From: a virus
DNA length: 43,989 nt
Strand: one strand, 5' to 3'
IMG/VR virus record: IMGVR_UViG_3300025133_000223
Span: 1-43,989 of that record
The position numbers and the translations under genes were made by a program. Shown piece after piece: positions 7,588-15,900 of the stretch (positions are counted from its first letter, which is position 1; the number at the start of each line of letters is the position of its first letter). The notes beneath the pieces are model-generated. The model made no database searches and had not been told where the DNA came from. It worked only from the letters and a program-made list of their open reading frames with translations.

Positions 7588-7973
7588 GCGATGTCAACTC
7601 AGAGGAGAAAGGAAGTGGAGCAAGAGCGAATCAAGGCAAAACAGAGTTTCATCTTGTCCCACTCTCACTGCTCGAAGGAACAGCTCAAGTCTTCATGTAT
7701 GGGAGAGACAAGTATGCAGCATGGAACTGGGCAAAAGGGATGGACTGGTCAATTCCGTATGATTGTGCGCAGAGGCATTTATCAGCTTGGTTCTTTAAGA
7801 AGGAAGAACTGGACGTTGAAAGCTCTCTTCACCACATTGACCATGCTATTTGCAATCTTATTATGCTTAAACATTTCCTAGAGTATTACAAGGAAGGCGA
7901 TGATAGACCCGATAGATTTATGGACAGAGGAGCTACTGGCACAGCAGAGGAGGACGTACGAGATTCTGTTTAA
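7539..7973 (+). CDS. dATP/dGTP pyrophosphohydrolase-like protein (DUF5664-type)
   Basis: A 144-residue protein. Residues about 32-115 match the all-alpha dNTP pyrophosphohydrolase pattern of this phage family: GKTEFHLVPLSLLEG, an aromatic block YGRDKYAAWNWAKGM, and the metal-binding helix with EELDVESSLHHIDHA. Family members remove pyrophosphate from purine dNTPs. GGAGG stands eight bases before ATG 7539, and the gene overlaps endonuclease I by 49 bases. Related enzymes occur in phages that use 2-aminoadenine, but no PurZ gene is present here, so pool balancing or host-DNA recycling is more likely. Confidence 0.75.
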   Translation: MGERRAQSPTGWTYQVGDVNSEEKGSGARANQGKTEFHLVPLSLLEGTAQVFMYGRDKYAAWNWAKGMDWSIPYDCAQRHLSAWFFKKEELDVESSLHHIDHAICNLIMLKHFLEYYKEGDDRPDRFMDRGATGTAEEDVRDSV

Positions 7974-8016
7974 GGATTTGTACAAATGGTTAAATGATAA
8001 CAATAACAAAACCTGA
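7900..8016 (+). CDS. 38-residue ORF overlapping the dNTP hydrolase end
   Basis: It has a strong ribosome site (AAGGAAGG) directly before ATG 7900, inside the 3' end of the preceding gene. The product is a charged helix-like peptide (LWTEELLAQQRRTYEILFKD) with an Asn-rich tail. Its stop lies inside the following small gene. No family is recognised. Support comes from the ribosome site and from filling the gap in the operon. Confidence 0.4.
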   Translation: MIDPIDLWTEELLAQQRRTYEILFKDLYKWLNDNNNKT

Positions 8017-8164
8017 GTTACAACATATAGCAGACCTCATTGAGGAACTTGAAGCTATCATTGACGCTGACACTGAGGAGGGACAGCTCATACCATACTA
8101 CCTAGTAGAACGTAAAGACATTGTTAAACAAATAGTAGAGGAAAAGTATGCCGAAACAAACTAA
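7994..8164 (+). CDS. Small acidic helical protein (56 aa)
   Basis: Starts at ATG 7994 inside the previous small ORF and overlaps the exonuclease start at 8148 by 17 bases. The product is acidic and helical (LQHIADLIEELEAIIDADTE, then LVERKDIVKQIVEEK), possibly a small oligomerising or inhibitor-type protein. No family is recognised. Confidence 0.5.
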   Translation: MITITKPELQHIADLIEELEAIIDADTEEGQLIPYYLVERKDIVKQIVEEKYAETN

Positions 8165-8957
8165 ATACACAGGCATGAAGGTCTTAGAGATTGACATAGA
8201 GACAGCTCCGCATAGAGTTTATGCATGGGGTCTGTTCAAGGAGAACATCTATATTGATAGGGTTATCTCTCCGGGGTATACTCTGTGCTTCGCTGCTAAG
8301 TGGCAGCATGAACGCCCAGTAATCTTTAAGAGCTTGCATAGCGACACAAAAAAGGATATGCTTAATACGGCATGGGACTTACTGAATGAAGCAGACGTAG
8401 TTGTACACTACAACGGGAAGCGGTTTGATATCCCAACTCTGAACAAGGAGTTTGTGCTCAACGGTATGGTTCCACCAACCAACTATAAGCAGATTGACCT
8501 GTACCAAGTGGTGAGGTCTAACTTCAGGTTTGCTTCAAACAAGCTTGACTTTGTATCTGAACAGCTAGGCTTAGGGACTAAGGTGGCTCACAAGGGTATG
8601 GAGTTGTGGCGTGATTGTATGGATGCACTCAACTACTCCAAAAAGGAGAAAGTACCTGCAAGGCTGCAGAAGTCATGGCGCACGATGAAGACGTACAATA
8701 TACAGGACGTTAAGCTACTGAGTTCCTTGTATAACGTACTTCAGCCGTGGATTAAGTCACATCCAAATAGGGCTCTGTATATGGACGACCCAAGCACACC
8801 TACCTGCCCCAACTGTGGTGGCACTAAGGTAGTTAAGAAAGGGGTTGAGAGGCCTTCTAAGATTAATGCTTACCAGCGTTACAAGTGTAACACCTGTGGA
8901 GCTAACTCTAGGAGTCGTCTGCCATTGACAGAGAATGTTAAACCGAGCATAGTGTGA
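8148..8957 (+). CDS. DEDD-type 3'-5' exonuclease with C-terminal zinc ribbon
   Basis: A 269-residue protein. The N-terminal RNase H-like nuclease shows D16/E18 (LEIDIETAP), D94 (YNGKRFDIPTLN) and D187 in a YNIQDVKLL motif, the DEDDy pattern. A C-terminal zinc ribbon is formed by C220, C223, C247 and C250. The same architecture is widespread in marine phages as an uncharacterised RNase H-like nuclease; DNA repair or editing outside the polymerase is a likely role. This is the second stand-alone DEDD nuclease in the operon, distinct in type from the one at 2513. Confidence 0.82.
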   Translation: MPKQTKYTGMKVLEIDIETAPHRVYAWGLFKENIYIDRVISPGYTLCFAAKWQHERPVIFKSLHSDTKKDMLNTAWDLLNEADVVVHYNGKRFDIPTLNKEFVLNGMVPPTNYKQIDLYQVVRSNFRFASNKLDFVSEQLGLGTKVAHKGMELWRDCMDALNYSKKEKVPARLQKSWRTMKTYNIQDVKLLSSLYNVLQPWIKSHPNRALYMDDPSTPTCPNCGGTKVVKKGVERPSKINAYQRYKCNTCGANSRSRLPLTENVKPSIV

Positions 8958-9016
8958 AGACTTTTATTATAATTATACTATGTATAGTAATTTACGTATT
9001 GGTGAACACATCATGA
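8954..9016 (+). CDS. 20-residue membrane microprotein (GTG start)
   Basis: GTG at 8954 overlaps the exonuclease stop (GTGA), and the TGA at 9014 overlaps the next ATG (ATGA). The product is almost entirely hydrophobic (KTFIIIILCIVIYVLV), giving one membrane span. The exact coupling at both ends is the main evidence that it is translated. Function unknown. Confidence 0.4.
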   Translation: MKTFIIIILCIVIYVLVNTS

Positions 9017-9156
9017 AGTTTTTAGATGGTATTATAATGATTTTACTGGCAGGGCTAGCTATTAAAGGCTTCTATCAGGAGGACGCGGCACTTGGCTGCG
9101 TCTCCTTGGTAGGTGTTCTAGGCTACTTACGCCTGACTCACAGTGATATTCTGTAA
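9013..9156 (+). CDS. Two-span membrane microprotein (47 aa)
   Basis: Starts with an ATGA overlap and ends with a TAATG overlap, so it is locked into a chain of coupled genes. Two hydrophobic stretches (about residues 5-18 and 26-40) are separated by a short loop with charges (KGFYQEDAA). No family is recognised. Holin-like behaviour is possible but unproven, and the location in the replication operon argues against a lysis role. Confidence 0.5.
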   Translation: MKFLDGIIMILLAGLAIKGFYQEDAALGCVSLVGVLGYLRLTHSDIL

Positions 9157-9740
9157 TGGTTGATGTAACAGATTTAGGAGACTCTAAAGTTCTCCAGCAT
9201 ACAGTCCTAGAGAACAGGGACGGTGGTGTATGGTTCGCTATATACCACAACCCTGATGGGCTTGACGTTGAGTGCCAGTTCGCTGAGAAGCCTAAAGGAC
9301 AGGCAATGAGTAGTTTCTGTGACCAAGTTAGGAGAACACTAAGTGAGCGAGAAAAGGCAGAGGAGAATAAGAAGAAGCGCGAAGCGGCTGCACGTAGAGA
9401 TGCTGAGGAACGGGAGGCTCCCAGCCCCCCAGAACCCAGAGGACGTGATGATGCAGCTCCGAGCGATAGAGAAAACTTTAAAGAGAAACTGGAACGCAGA
9501 GCCAGAGAGAACGAGTCAGTTGCTGAGTCAATTCGTCAGCAAATCAACACCCTCTCAGGACAGCTAGAAGATTTAACCAATGAAAAAGCCGCTGTAGAAG
9601 CGGCCTTAGAGGTGTATAATGGTAGACAGATTGATACAAGACCCACATCGCCCAAGTCTGGACGCAAGCGAGATAGGTCAGTTCAAAGCAAGGATGCTAA
9701 AGCTGGAGCAACAACTGATGGAAAAGCAGGAAAGGATTGA
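9156..9740 (+). CDS. Coiled-coil, highly charged hypothetical protein (194 aa)
   Basis: The ATG overlaps the preceding TAA. The first 60 residues look folded (VWFAIYHNPDGLDVECQF). From residue 60 the protein is Lys/Glu/Arg-rich with a Pro-rich hinge (about 88-97), then a coiled coil (about 105-150) with heptad Leu/Ile/Ala, and a basic tail. Most of the charged part overlaps other open frames. No family is recognised. Confidence 0.6.
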   Translation: MVDVTDLGDSKVLQHTVLENRDGGVWFAIYHNPDGLDVECQFAEKPKGQAMSSFCDQVRRTLSEREKAEENKKKREAAARRDAEEREAPSPPEPRGRDDAAPSDRENFKEKLERRARENESVAESIRQQINTLSGQLEDLTNEKAAVEAALEVYNGRQIDTRPTSPKSGRKRDRSVQSKDAKAGATTDGKAGKD

Positions 9741-9825
9741 CGTGTTGACTGACTCTCTCAATAGAGAGCACACAAGGTCAGAGTATTTTAGAAAGCAATG
9801 CACTTGCGGAGCATACGATGAGTGA
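9619..9825 (+). CDS. Small coiled-coil protein with CTC motif (68 aa)
   Basis: Starts inside the preceding gene (122-base overlap, other frame) with a GAGG-containing ribosome site just upstream, and ends overlapping the next ATG (ATGA). The product has a helix with heptads (KARMLKLEQQLMEKQERIDV) and a CTCG motif near the C-terminus. No family is recognised. The coupling at its 3' end supports expression. Confidence 0.5.
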   Translation: MVDRLIQDPHRPSLDASEIGQFKARMLKLEQQLMEKQERIDVLTDSLNREHTRSEYFRKQCTCGAYDE

Positions 9826-10003
9826 AGCAGCAGTACTACCTCATGACCTGTTCATAGACAGGTGGGCACGTTTGTTCCTGTACAAGTACCACTCTATTGG
9901 CCCTAAAGAGGCTGAGCATTGGGCTAATGTGCATATGAACAGACGGGACTTTAAGCGCATTAAGAAGCGCATTACTGAGCTCAGTTCTTTGCCGTCTTTA
10001 TAA
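9818..10003 (+). CDS. Hypothetical basic protein (61 aa), last gene of the rightward block
   Basis: ATGA overlap with the preceding gene. The product is helical and basic, with aromatic residues (DRWARLFLYKYHSIG) and a KRIKKRITEL tail, suggesting nucleic-acid or protein binding. Its last 23 bases overlap, tail to tail, the metallopeptidase-like gene on the other strand. No terminator hairpin is visible at this convergence point. No family is recognised. Confidence 0.55.
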   Translation: MSEAAVLPHDLFIDRWARLFLYKYHSIGPKEAEHWANVHMNRRDFKRIKKRITELSSLPSL

Positions 10004-10286
10004 TCTGATACACAGCCTGAGCCACCTGCTCAGTGTATATCTCATTGGCATAGAGCTCATCGTATCCTAGGAGGCCATTAACCATGTGGACGACCTCGTG
10101 ACAGAAGGTTGTCCACCTCTGGGTACTCCTCAAAGATGCATCAATATAAACACAAAGACCGTCAAGGTCTGCTAAACCATTGACGGCCACACCGTTCTCG
10201 TCCTTTAAGTCTTTTACTTTCTTTACGACGATACGGTTCCCAAATAGCTGGAACTCTTTAGGACAGTTTGAGTTTGGATGCAGCAT
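9981..10286 (-). CDS. Small HExxH metallopeptidase-like protein (101 aa)
   Basis: Contains CHEVVHMV (H63, E64, H67), the zinc-binding motif of HExxH peptidases. A downstream helix with E82 and E86 could supply the third ligand, as in ImmA/IrrE or SprT-like folds. It is the last gene of the late leftward block, immediately after the holin candidate, so a role in lysis or in processing a host protein late in infection is possible. ATG 10286 is preferred over an upstream TTG; it overlaps the end of the holin gene by 29 bases. Confidence 0.6.
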   Translation of the reverse strand: MLHPNSNCPKEFQLFGNRIVVKKVKDLKDENGVAVNGLADLDGLCVYIDASLRSTQRWTTFCHEVVHMVNGLLGYDELYANEIYTEQVAQAVYQIIKTAKN

Positions 10287-10671
10287 TAAGCCTGATACCA
10301 ATAGAGGCTAAGCTATGTGCCACAAACACTGTCTGTAACCACAGAGGCCATCCTTGCATTATAAGTACAGCTTGAGCCACAAAGGGCTGTAGTACTGGGA
10401 TAGCCCCAGCAAAGAAGAACACCCACAGGGCGATGCTGTTCAGCTCATCCTTCCACCCTGATTGTTTCCAAGCTTCCGTAGCCCAAGACACGTCTGCAGC
10501 AGAGTCTACCTTCTTCTGTTCTGCGGCTGCCTTGGCTGCTTGTGCTGCCCACTCTGCTCTCTGGGCTGCATTCTCTAAGTCAGCAATATTCCTTTCGTGT
10601 TTACGGGCGTTGCGGTTATCAATACCCTTCACCACACTCTCTACTACCTTCCCTATAATTGGTATACTCAT
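10258..10671 (-). CDS. Holin candidate (3-span holin type)
   Basis: A 137-residue protein. Residues 15-70 form an Ala-rich charged helix, followed by a conserved-looking TEAWKQSGWKDELNSIALW junction and two to three hydrophobic segments (about 75-130). This layout (N-terminal helix, WKDE motif, then membrane spans) is that of the 3TM holin family associated with phages and gene transfer agents. Such proteins open the inner membrane so that the amidase can reach the cell wall. The start (ATG 10671) shares a base with the TGA of the upstream virion gene. Confidence 0.6.
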   Translation of the reverse strand: MSIPIIGKVVESVVKGIDNRNARKHERNIADLENAAQRAEWAAQAAKAAAEQKKVDSAADVSWATEAWKQSGWKDELNSIALWVFFFAGAIPVLQPFVAQAVLIMQGWPLWLQTVFVAHSLASIGIRLNAASKLKLS

Positions 10672-12515
10672 CAATAACCTCTTAACTTATCAAGCTCTGC
10701 CTGCCTCTTAAGCAGCTCTTTTTCTAATCTACGTCTACTTAGCTCGTCAAGAGCGTCTGCGCCGTGCTCTATTGAGTACAGTTGGTCTGTGATATCATCA
10801 ATAGCGTCTACTGTGTGGCTAATCTGTGCCTGCACCTGCTGCTTGGCTACTTTATCTACCCCGTCCTTCATAATCTTAGCGGCTTTATCTTTACCCTCTT
10901 GCGTTATTGTCTTGCCTGTGTGGGCGAGGTACTGGTCGTCAATGTCCGCCAGCCTTTTCTGCATAGCCTTTGTGATTCTACGCTCATCCAAAGATTGATT
11001 CTTCTCGAACCCCCTGTGTATTAGAGCTCTGTCCACCTCAGAGTATTGCTCCTTTAAGTCGCGAGACCTTTCCGCTGCTTTTACTCTAGCTGTTTCTAGT
11101 CTATTGCCTTCTACTATAGAGAGCTCATCCTCAAATCTTTGGGCATTGGTCATACGCTTTTCCCCAAACTTAGAGGCCATGCGCTCTTGTAACTCCTGCC
11201 CAAGTATATACTTATCAGCTTCTTTAGACACCTCTCTGCCCACGGGTGTCCCATCAACCTTTACCCACATGCGCTGGTATGGGTCGTAGTGCGCAGTCTC
11301 CCTTCCAACAAGCTCTTCCACCTGTATGCCTCTGCTGCGCCTAAGCTTATTTAGTTCTTTGTCACTAAGTTTAGGATAAAGCTTGTCCACCTCATTACTG
11401 ATTCCCCTAGTTCCTACAGGGCCACGGTAAAGCTTATCTAAAGACTTCATGGTGGAGGGCTTGAATAATTTGTCCAGCTTGGTTACCTTGGTTATACCAC
11501 CACCAACAAACCCTTCTGCTAACTCATAGGCAGCTTCTGCATCGCCCTCCATCGCCTTCTTCCAAGGCGCTGACACCTGCTCATTACGCATGTCAATGAA
11601 CTGGCCAAAGGTCTTACCTCTGTCCACGGGTTCTGGAGGCATAGCATTGACTACAGCCCCCGGCATACCCCTCTCAAATGCACCTTGCAGTGAGTCTAGG
11701 TACGGGGATATCTGCATGTCAAGAGTCTCACGCCTCTCTTGTGGAGGGAGTGCTAAGAAGTCAGGGTCTTCCTGTTGTCTCTTTAAGAGCTGCCCATACT
11801 GGTACGAGTCCTCTATCGGGCCTCTAAACCTAGGGTCTGTCACTCTCCTCTTAGAGCCTTCAATAGCAAGCTTCTCTATCTTGTCTATGTGCCCAGAGAA
11901 TAGATTTAACACCTCTGTAGGCTCTTGTGGAAAGCCCCCACCAGTGGGGTGCATCAACCAGACTCGCGCCTTCGACCTCTCCTGAGGTGTCCTAGCGTAT
12001 TTGTAGTCAAGTAGCTGGGTAAAAGCCTCCTCTGACATACCCATCTGCTTACGCAGCTCAAAGATTTTTGACCTGTTAGGGTTTTCTCTTATTGTCTTGT
12101 GTCTGAACTCATGTCTAAGGTTAGTGTCTGTATCAATGGCGTCTGTGCCACGGGCGTCCACTACGTTAGCTATTTTGCCTCGCTCAAGCGTTTTCCCATC
12201 TAATACAGATACCTCCGTAGTTCTCTTATTCCACGGATTATGCACGGCTCCTACATCTTTAAACTCATCAGGAAACTCAAAAGGTGCTACTACATCTTCG
12301 TCATACCTAGGCCACGGAGTGTCCCCTGCTGAGAACGGGCCATGCCCAGTTGGGCCGTAGTAGTCCTTGTTAGGGTCAAACTGCTTTAAAGGAGTAGGCT
12401 CTTCCTCTTCATCCGTACCTGCAAACAGGTCAATAAGGTTGCCCACAATAGAGAAAGGCCTATCAAAGGCTCTCTTACGCTCACTCCTAGCAAATGATTT
12501 TAGTTTATTAGCCAT
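10671..12515 (-). CDS. Large virion protein with an HExxH motif (614 aa)
   Basis: Belongs to the run of large late proteins behind the tail genes, where T7-like phages encode internal/ejected virion proteins. It is hydrophilic and charged, with long helical stretches (residues about 430-600). A zinc-peptidase-like HEFRH lies at residues 135-139 within a NLRHEFRHKT context, suggesting a peptidase domain as seen in some ejected polyvalent phage proteins. The rest is not recognised. It begins inside the amidase gene end (16-base overlap) and is followed directly by the holin candidate. Confidence 0.6.
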   Translation of the reverse strand: MANKLKSFARSERKRAFDRPFSIVGNLIDLFAGTDEEEEPTPLKQFDPNKDYYGPTGHGPFSAGDTPWPRYDEDVVAPFEFPDEFKDVGAVHNPWNKRTTEVSVLDGKTLERGKIANVVDARGTDAIDTDTNLRHEFRHKTIRENPNRSKIFELRKQMGMSEEAFTQLLDYKYARTPQERSKARVWLMHPTGGGFPQEPTEVLNLFSGHIDKIEKLAIEGSKRRVTDPRFRGPIEDSYQYGQLLKRQQEDPDFLALPPQERRETLDMQISPYLDSLQGAFERGMPGAVVNAMPPEPVDRGKTFGQFIDMRNEQVSAPWKKAMEGDAEAAYELAEGFVGGGITKVTKLDKLFKPSTMKSLDKLYRGPVGTRGISNEVDKLYPKLSDKELNKLRRSRGIQVEELVGRETAHYDPYQRMWVKVDGTPVGREVSKEADKYILGQELQERMASKFGEKRMTNAQRFEDELSIVEGNRLETARVKAAERSRDLKEQYSEVDRALIHRGFEKNQSLDERRITKAMQKRLADIDDQYLAHTGKTITQEGKDKAAKIMKDGVDKVAKQQVQAQISHTVDAIDDITDQLYSIEHGADALDELSRRRLEKELLKRQAELDKLRGY

Positions 12516-12907
12516 TCTTGTACATCAAAGCAAGGGCAAGCTTTATCACTCACCTCGTTATGTCCGATTACTTTAGCGTCTGGATACATTCTTCGTAGAA
12601 ACTCTACAGTTGTGCTCAAGCTTTTCCACTGGTCTATCGTGTAGTTCTCTTCGGGCTCTCTCTCTTCGTTCGCGCCGCCAATCATACAGATACCAACTGA
12701 CCTCAAGTTGGAACCCCTTACGTGTGCGCCTACCGCATCCACATGCCTTCCAGCCTCTACTGAACCGTCGCGCCTTATCACAAAGTGATACCCAATTCCG
12801 TCCCAGCCACGCTCCTTGTGCCATTCGTCTATCGTGTCCCTTCCAATATCCATACTGGGTGGAGTGGCAGCACAGTGGACTACAATGTAGTCTGTGTATT
12901 CCCTCAC
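12500..12907 (-). CDS. N-acetylmuramoyl-L-alanine amidase (T7 lysozyme-like endolysin)
   Basis: A 135-residue enzyme that cleaves the amide bond between muramic acid and L-alanine in peptidoglycan. Zinc ligands are visible at H11 (IVVHCAA), H116 (IGHNE) and C124, with the catalytic Lys two residues before the cysteine (K122), matching T7 H17, H122, C130 and K128 in spacing. YHF at 40-42 also fits. The start is GTG at 12907, overlapping the stop of the 1117-residue gene. No N-terminal signal is seen, so export needs a holin. T7 lysozyme also inhibits phage RNA polymerase, but none is present here. Confidence 0.93.
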   Translation of the reverse strand: MREYTDYIVVHCAATPPSMDIGRDTIDEWHKERGWDGIGYHFVIRRDGSVEAGRHVDAVGAHVRGSNLRSVGICMIGGANEEREPEENYTIDQWKSLSTTVEFLRRMYPDAKVIGHNEVSDKACPCFDVQEWLIN

Positions 12908-15900
12908 TGTACGCCCCTAGCTTCTTTCTCTCTGTCCATAGCAGTGCCACCACTACCATTCTGCTGCATCTGCTTCTGGATAGCTTCCATGATTCTTGGG
13001 TTGGCTTGAACCTCAGGCGGGAGTGAGTTCATAAACTCAATCTGCTTCCTAAAGGACTGTCTCTGTTGCTGCGCCTGCTGTATACCGTACAGGGCTGCAG
13101 CTACTTGGTCGTCCTCTCCTCTCCACCACTCAATGTGGTCACTACGGAGTTTATTACCTTTGACACCTTCCCAACCCTCTCCAATAAATATACCTACTTG
13201 GTCAAGGATAGTAGCTATAGCAGCAAAGTCTCCGGGCTTAACCCACTTGAGTTCATTGTACTTAGCTAACTTTTTAGGGTTAGTCATTATGTCGCGCAAC
13301 GCTTTGTTACCATTCTCTTTGAGGATACGGGTAATAGCAGTAAGACCACGTTGTTTCTTGGACAGAGGCCCAAGCAATGCCCTTGTAAGCTGTAGTATAG
13401 CAGGCTGTGCAGAGTCCTTAGAGGCCTGTGCCATACCACTCTTATCAATCATCTTCAAGACAGCCTGCAAGTCCTGCAACTGGCTAATGTACTTATTCCC
13501 GTAGAGCACTCGTAAACGCTCCCCTTGAGTGTCTAGCACCTTAGCTAGGCTTGAGGAGTTAACCTCTAAGCCACCAGTCTTGACCAGCTCATTGTCTAAC
13601 CACTTGGCTCCATTAGCTTGAATATCTTCCCAAAGTGCAGGAGCTATCTTGCTAAGCCTTGTCTTAAGGTTACGCACTTGGTTAAGTGTGAGCTTGTTTG
13701 TGAGCATATCCTCTACAAGGTTACCTGCATAGAACTTCTCATCAGTAACCATGCCAATGCCATACTCCTTCTCTAAAGCGCGTTTGACTGCTCCTGCTTT
13801 TCTATTGAGGGTATCTACGCTCTGTAACAGAGAACCAGAACCTTGTATATGCTCAGCCTGCTCTTTACCAAAGATTAAGTCCATATGGTCAGTGTAGTCA
13901 TTCATGAACTGCTCGTGGCCAGCCAGTGTAGGCTTACCGCCCTTAAACACCTTCTCCTTATACATACGCAGCAGCTCTTCTCCCAATGCTGCCTTGTGGG
14001 CAGGGGATGCACCAGTAACCTCTAGTATGTCTGAGAGGCCTCCAGTATCTCTAGGCTTGAACACTATGTCTGCTACAGCAGCAGGGTTGTTCTTAATCTT
14101 ATACCTAAGAACCTTCTTACCCTTCTCTTCTACTGCTACTAAAGCAACAGTATCTGACACTACACGCTTATCAGTAAAGATGTTATAGTTCTCGGTGGCA
14201 CGGGCTGCATTGTCCCATGACTCAATTACCTTAGCACCATAGTCCGCAGACATGGCTTTGCCACTCTTGTTCACATAGCGGTTAGGGTCTCTCTTAAGGG
14301 TCTCTAAGGAATCAATAAGGAAACTCATATCGTGGATATTCCACCCATCAGGGTGCTTACCCTCTTTAGCAATACGCACCTGCCTCTTAAGGTCAGACAG
14401 TAAGTACTGCACCTGCACGGGGTCTAGCGTCCTCTGTGAGAGAAACTCAAGGCCATCATCTTCAGTTACGCCTCGCTTGCGCAGTGCTCTAGCTTCGTCA
14501 GTGAAGCCCATGTTTTCCCTAATACTTGCCTTAGACCTTTGTATACTCTTAGAGAGCGCCATCTGCTCGTCCTTGGACATACGGTTAGCCCACTGCAGTA
14601 TAGGGGAAGGCCTGCCATCTATAGTCGTGTTAAGGAGGTGTACGCCAGTGTTGCCAGTCTTAGGGTTGTACTGGACACGGCTCTCAAAGCCTCCTTTAGA
14701 TTTCCACGCTCTGTCCTCTTCCATCATGAGTCTATCAGCATTCTGGTTGATAGCATTCTGCTCTGAGACCCAGTGGTCAGGTTTGTATACCCTGTCACTT
14801 ACGTCTCCACCATACTCAATGATATCTGCCTCAGCCTGAGCAAGGTCACTCTGTGCTCCCTTAAGGCTAGTACCTGTGCCGGGGGCTAAGTCATGCTGTA
14901 AAGCTTGCTGAGCTTTCTGTCCAGAACTGGCAGAAGTGTTTAAACTCCTTGGGCCCCCACGGACAGTGACCTGCCCATGTATAGAGTCAAGAGTACGCTG
15001 TGTCTCAAACCTATTACTTATCTCTATCCCTTTGAGGAACTCAGAAAACTTATCCTTGGCACGGCGCATGACGTTCTGCTGCGCCACAAGCACCACAGGG
15101 TCTCCTGTCAGCTCTCCTGCTGCAAGGTTATACTGAGACCCAGTCTCACGCTCCAACCTCTCTACTATCTTGAGGTTCTCAGACATCTCAGCCACTAACT
15201 GCTCATACTCCTCATCAGTAAGGTCTAAGGGTCTGCGGCTGTTGCGTATACGCCTAACAAGTCCCATACCAGCACCAGCCACTAGCTCACTAGAGCCTGC
15301 CATCATAGCGTCAAACCATGCTTGGTCGTCTGTGATAGTATCAAGAACACTCTGAGGGACGCCAAACGTCTTAGCAATTCCCTTCTGTATCTTAGTAACT
15401 GTATATCCAGCGGCTGCTGAACCAGCAGAAGCTAGTAACACAGAACCAGTAGGACTCTTGCCTGCTGCAGCGCCTGCTGCGGCTGCTGAGGTCTCTATCA
15501 CAGCTCTAGGTACTTCCACCCCTAAGAAGTCAATAACGTCGTCAGGGGCCATACCCTCCCTGTTAATGAGGGTCTTGCGGAGCTGTCCTGTCTCTTCATC
15601 TAACCTGTAGTAGGCTGGTTGGGACGTAGTAAGGTCTTTAGTTACGATAGCCCTGTTATCAGGCCATTCAATACCCTGACTCCTTAGCTTCTTCCTTGCA
15701 GCTATCTCCACTAAGCCCAGTACGGCTAGAGGGAAACCGCGCAACAAATGGATTGATGCACCTTCATCAGTTGAATAGGGGAAGTCAATGCCTGTGGACG
15801 TATCTACACCATTCTGCCTAGCCATAGCGTAGTAGTCTTCGGACTGGGGGTTCTCGTAGTCAATGGGCCGTCTTGCAGGGCCAGACGGTGGGTTGGGGAG

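Noticed and set aside
7591-7881. 96-codon ORF inside the dNTP pyrophosphohydrolase gene
   Set aside because: No ribosome site, and it lies wholly over a conserved enzyme frame with ordinary codon use.
7539-7973. Evidence for a 2-aminoadenine (Z) genome
   Set aside because: Only a dNTP pyrophosphohydrolase-like gene is present; no PurZ (adenylosuccinate synthetase-like) gene is found in the complete genome.
9343-9567. GTG-start 74-codon ORF inside the charged coiled-coil gene, with AGGAG eight bases upstream
   Set aside because: Arg/Gln-rich text typical of a frame shadow of Lys/Glu/Arg codons; it ends without coupling to another gene. Not strong enough to list, though overlapping coding does occur nearby.
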